In this document: positions 61,766 to 64,000 of the stretch, in pieces
Numbering within the stretch: the stretch's first letter is position 1
How the letters are laid out: each line of letters begins with the position of its first letter
Assembly: GCF_028769735.1 (NCBI RefSeq)
Contig: NC_088171.1
Span: forward strand, 62,238,216 to 62,302,215
Direction of reading: 5' to 3'
DNA from: Zonotrichia leucophrys gambelii
Taxonomy: Eukaryota > Chordata > Aves > Passeriformes > Passerellidae
Length of the DNA: 64,000 bases
Position numbers and translations under genes: made by a program
Notes under the pieces: model-generated
The model's database searches: none
What the model saw: the letters and a program-made list of their open reading frames with translations, nothing else
Told to the model about the DNA's origin: nothing

Positions 61766-64000
61766 ATAGGCTGCAGATTCAACAGTGATTAAAATTGGGG
61801 TGTTTTTCATGTGGTCCAGACCTGGCTGTGAAACCCTTTCTACAGGAGGCTGTGAAGGCCAAGAACTTGGCCAGGGCCAGAGCGGACTTGGATGTTTACA
61901 TGAGTTTGTAGGGTAAGCACAGCTTAAAAGAAAAACCTTTTGGAGGTACCTGTTCTTTTGCTGGCTCCTCTCAGGGCTTGTTCCCCCTCCAGGCACTGGT
62001 TTCTGTCAGCCCTGCCTCTGGTGTTGCTGATGCCTTTGGGATCCCAAACCACTGCTGACAGTCCAAAGCATGGCTACTTCCATTATGGATGACTGGCTCT
62101 GCTAGAGTCATCATCCCCTCCCAGACCTTGACTCATGCTGGATTTATTCCTTGAGTTTCTTCACATGGTGATAATATAGCAGGAAGCACCAGATCTCTGC
62201 AGGGAAGATTAGCCAACACCCAGGAGAGGTCACTTCTCTCACATCCCACTTTCAGGCAGCCCCAGCTGCAGCTGTCCTTCTGTTTATTAGTTTATATAAA
62301 AAGTAACTGGCTCCTTATATGTTTTGAAATGCATTCCCCTGTTGGGTTATCCTCTTACTTTTCTGTTCTGATTTTTAACTGCTGGGGGATTTTTGTCCAT
62401 ATGCTGAGCACTTCCCCTCTGTTCAGTTCATGCTGCATATCTTTAATGCTGTATTTGATAGTTTCGTGATCTGCATATATTCTTTGAATAGATTATGCCA
62501 GCAGGTGTCTGGTGAAGTCTGCCTTCATCCTTTGATAGGGTTCTGACATCCTGATCTGTAGTCTGTTATCTCTCTGTTTATCAGTCATACATTTTTATGT
62601 GCACCATTACCTCAGTCACCTAGGGGTCTCAGTCTTGTTTATTTTTTTGCCTAGATGGAGTTGAGTTAGTGTTTAAATGATTGTCAGGAGAAAATAGATT
62701 CTGTATCTGCCTTCTCTCTTTCCTTTTCCTTTGGCACTTCAGTTTTTGAGCACAGTCACTATTAAGGATGAGATACTTGCCCAGTTTTAGAAGGCCCTAA
62801 ATGGCAAGTGTGCCTGTTTGCTGTGTCTAGGATCGTGTTTTTGCAATGGCTTGGAGAATTTCTGTCTATGAGACAGTGGCCTCATTTATTTGCTGACAGG
62901 TGGAACTAGTGGCTTGTGGCCTGGAAAAGCTTCAGGTGGTCTTTGGGGACCCAAAGGGGTCCCTGGTCACCTCCAGCTCCTGGATCTCCTCTCCCTCATC
63001 CCATATAAACTCCATGCTGCTCATTGCTTGGGTACCTCCCAGCACCAGAAAAACTGAAAACCCTCCCCACATCCGAATCTGCACCTTAGTGCTACAGCAG
63101 CAGTGGGAAGAACACCATGTGCATTTTGAGATAATGAAGTTTGCTAAAAATCAGACCTGAAATGCTTTCTCAAACTGCCTCTGAGATACCCAGATGTTAG
63201 TGGTATAAAACCTTGTGACAGGGAAGTGGAAATACATTTTGTATGCCAGCTGGGCAGATCGTGCAATGTCCTAGTTCTTTCACAGCATGTTTTTTTAGGC
63301 TTTATGTGTAAAGCACTTGCTTGAAAGGGAAATTATAATTGTTTATGCAACTTAAAGGATTGTTGAATTTCTTTTCCCTGGCTATGTTCAAATTCTTACA
63401 GTATTTTGAGAAGAGTTCATTTAGAGTTTTTGGAATTTTGTTGTTGTACTTTGTTTCTTGGATAATAAGTTGCCTGTCACTTCACAGTAGCACCATCACT
63501 GCAATAATTTTAAAATGTAAGGACATTCTTCTCTTTTTTCCCTAACTGTTGAAGAGGAAAAAGTGAGACTTATTCCTGTTGCCTAAGAAAAGCAAGTTAA
63601 GTTTCTGCTATTGCTGACTCATAAGCATGGCAAGAATACAAAAATGCCATGATTAAGTAAAGGTGAGTTTTTTCCTCCTCATATCACAGTTATCTTTGGA
63701 AAATATCAATGTTGTAAACCAAAGCTCTGCTGCACTGCAGGCAAATAGAACTACAGAGCTCCAGTGGGGGAATTTGTAAAGAAGGCTTTAATGAGGCCAG
63801 GAATTAAATCTTTTTTTTTTCAAATATAGTATAATGCAAATAAAATTAATTTATAGCAAAAGCCAAATATCTCTTTTTTGTTTGTTTGTTTGCATTTCTT
63901 TATTCACCAACTGACACTTTATCATGCTGTGTGTTTTCCTGTTAGTTTTTGTTTTGATTTGGTTGCTAAGTTTGAAAACTAGGAAATGTGGGTTTTTTTG
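61766..64000 (+). other. MBOAT1: MBOAT1 intron 1 continued, no exon recognised
   Basis: No gene or named repeat recognised. A short (TTTG)n run lies at about 63878-63892. The gene is assumed to continue beyond the window. Confidence 0.55.

Noticed and set aside
1..64000. CRISPR arrays, operons or other prokaryotic systems
   Set aside because: The window is vertebrate DNA with introns, CpG islands and LINEs; no regularly spaced direct repeats or gene clusters are present.

Overview
This is vertebrate nuclear DNA, most likely from a bird. The window is gene-poor, with long introns and intergenic sequence, and its recognisable interspersed repeats are CR1-type LINEs with typical avian 3' ends. 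No Alu- or L1-like mammalian repeats were seen. Two genes are identified from protein similarity recalled from the families, not from a database search. They are the 5' ends of E2F3 (minus strand) and MBOAT1 (plus strand), arranged head to head as in the E2F3/MBOAT1 neighbourhood of human 6p22.3 and chicken chromosome 2. Crocodilians and turtles also carry CR1, so 'bird' is an inference.

Layout. Positions 1-20.6 kb are E2F3 intron 1 (AT-rich, with several minus-strand CR1 fragments); no downstream E2F3 exon was recognised. Positions 20.6-22.87 kb are a large CpG island holding both alternative E2F3 first exons. Exon 1a (coding 21879-21553) encodes the E2F3a N-terminus. Exon 1b (coding 21023-21009) encodes only MPLQQ, the E2F3b N-terminus. 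Both end in phase 0 at good splice donors, so either could join the same exon 2. Upstream of exon 1a is a CCAAT/octamer/E2F-site cluster. Positions 22.9-51.9 kb are intergenic, with CR1 remnants (including about 1.2 kb of decayed CR1 reverse-transcriptase sequence), a GC-rich block of unknown nature at 43.9-46.0 kb, and a 0.64 kb direct duplication (47.2 and 51.24 kb) whose core is perfectly identical for 471 bp. The second duplicate stops at the edge of the next CpG island. Positions 52.08-52.9 kb are the MBOAT1 CpG island with coding exon 1 (52465-52554, 30 codons, phase 0 donor). Positions 52.56-64.0 kb are MBOAT1 intron 1, with a minisatellite near 54.1 kb and an old CR1 tail near 61.6 kb.

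E2F3 encodes a cell-cycle transcription factor and MBOAT1 a membrane-bound lysophospholipid acyltransferase. They have no known functional link; the divergent arrangement is conserved synteny. Nearly all other open reading frames are chance frames in GC-rich DNA or lie within repeats. The items most worth a second look are the 15-nt E2F3b coding exon, the strikingly uneven divergence of the direct duplication, and the motif cluster at the E2F3a promoter.
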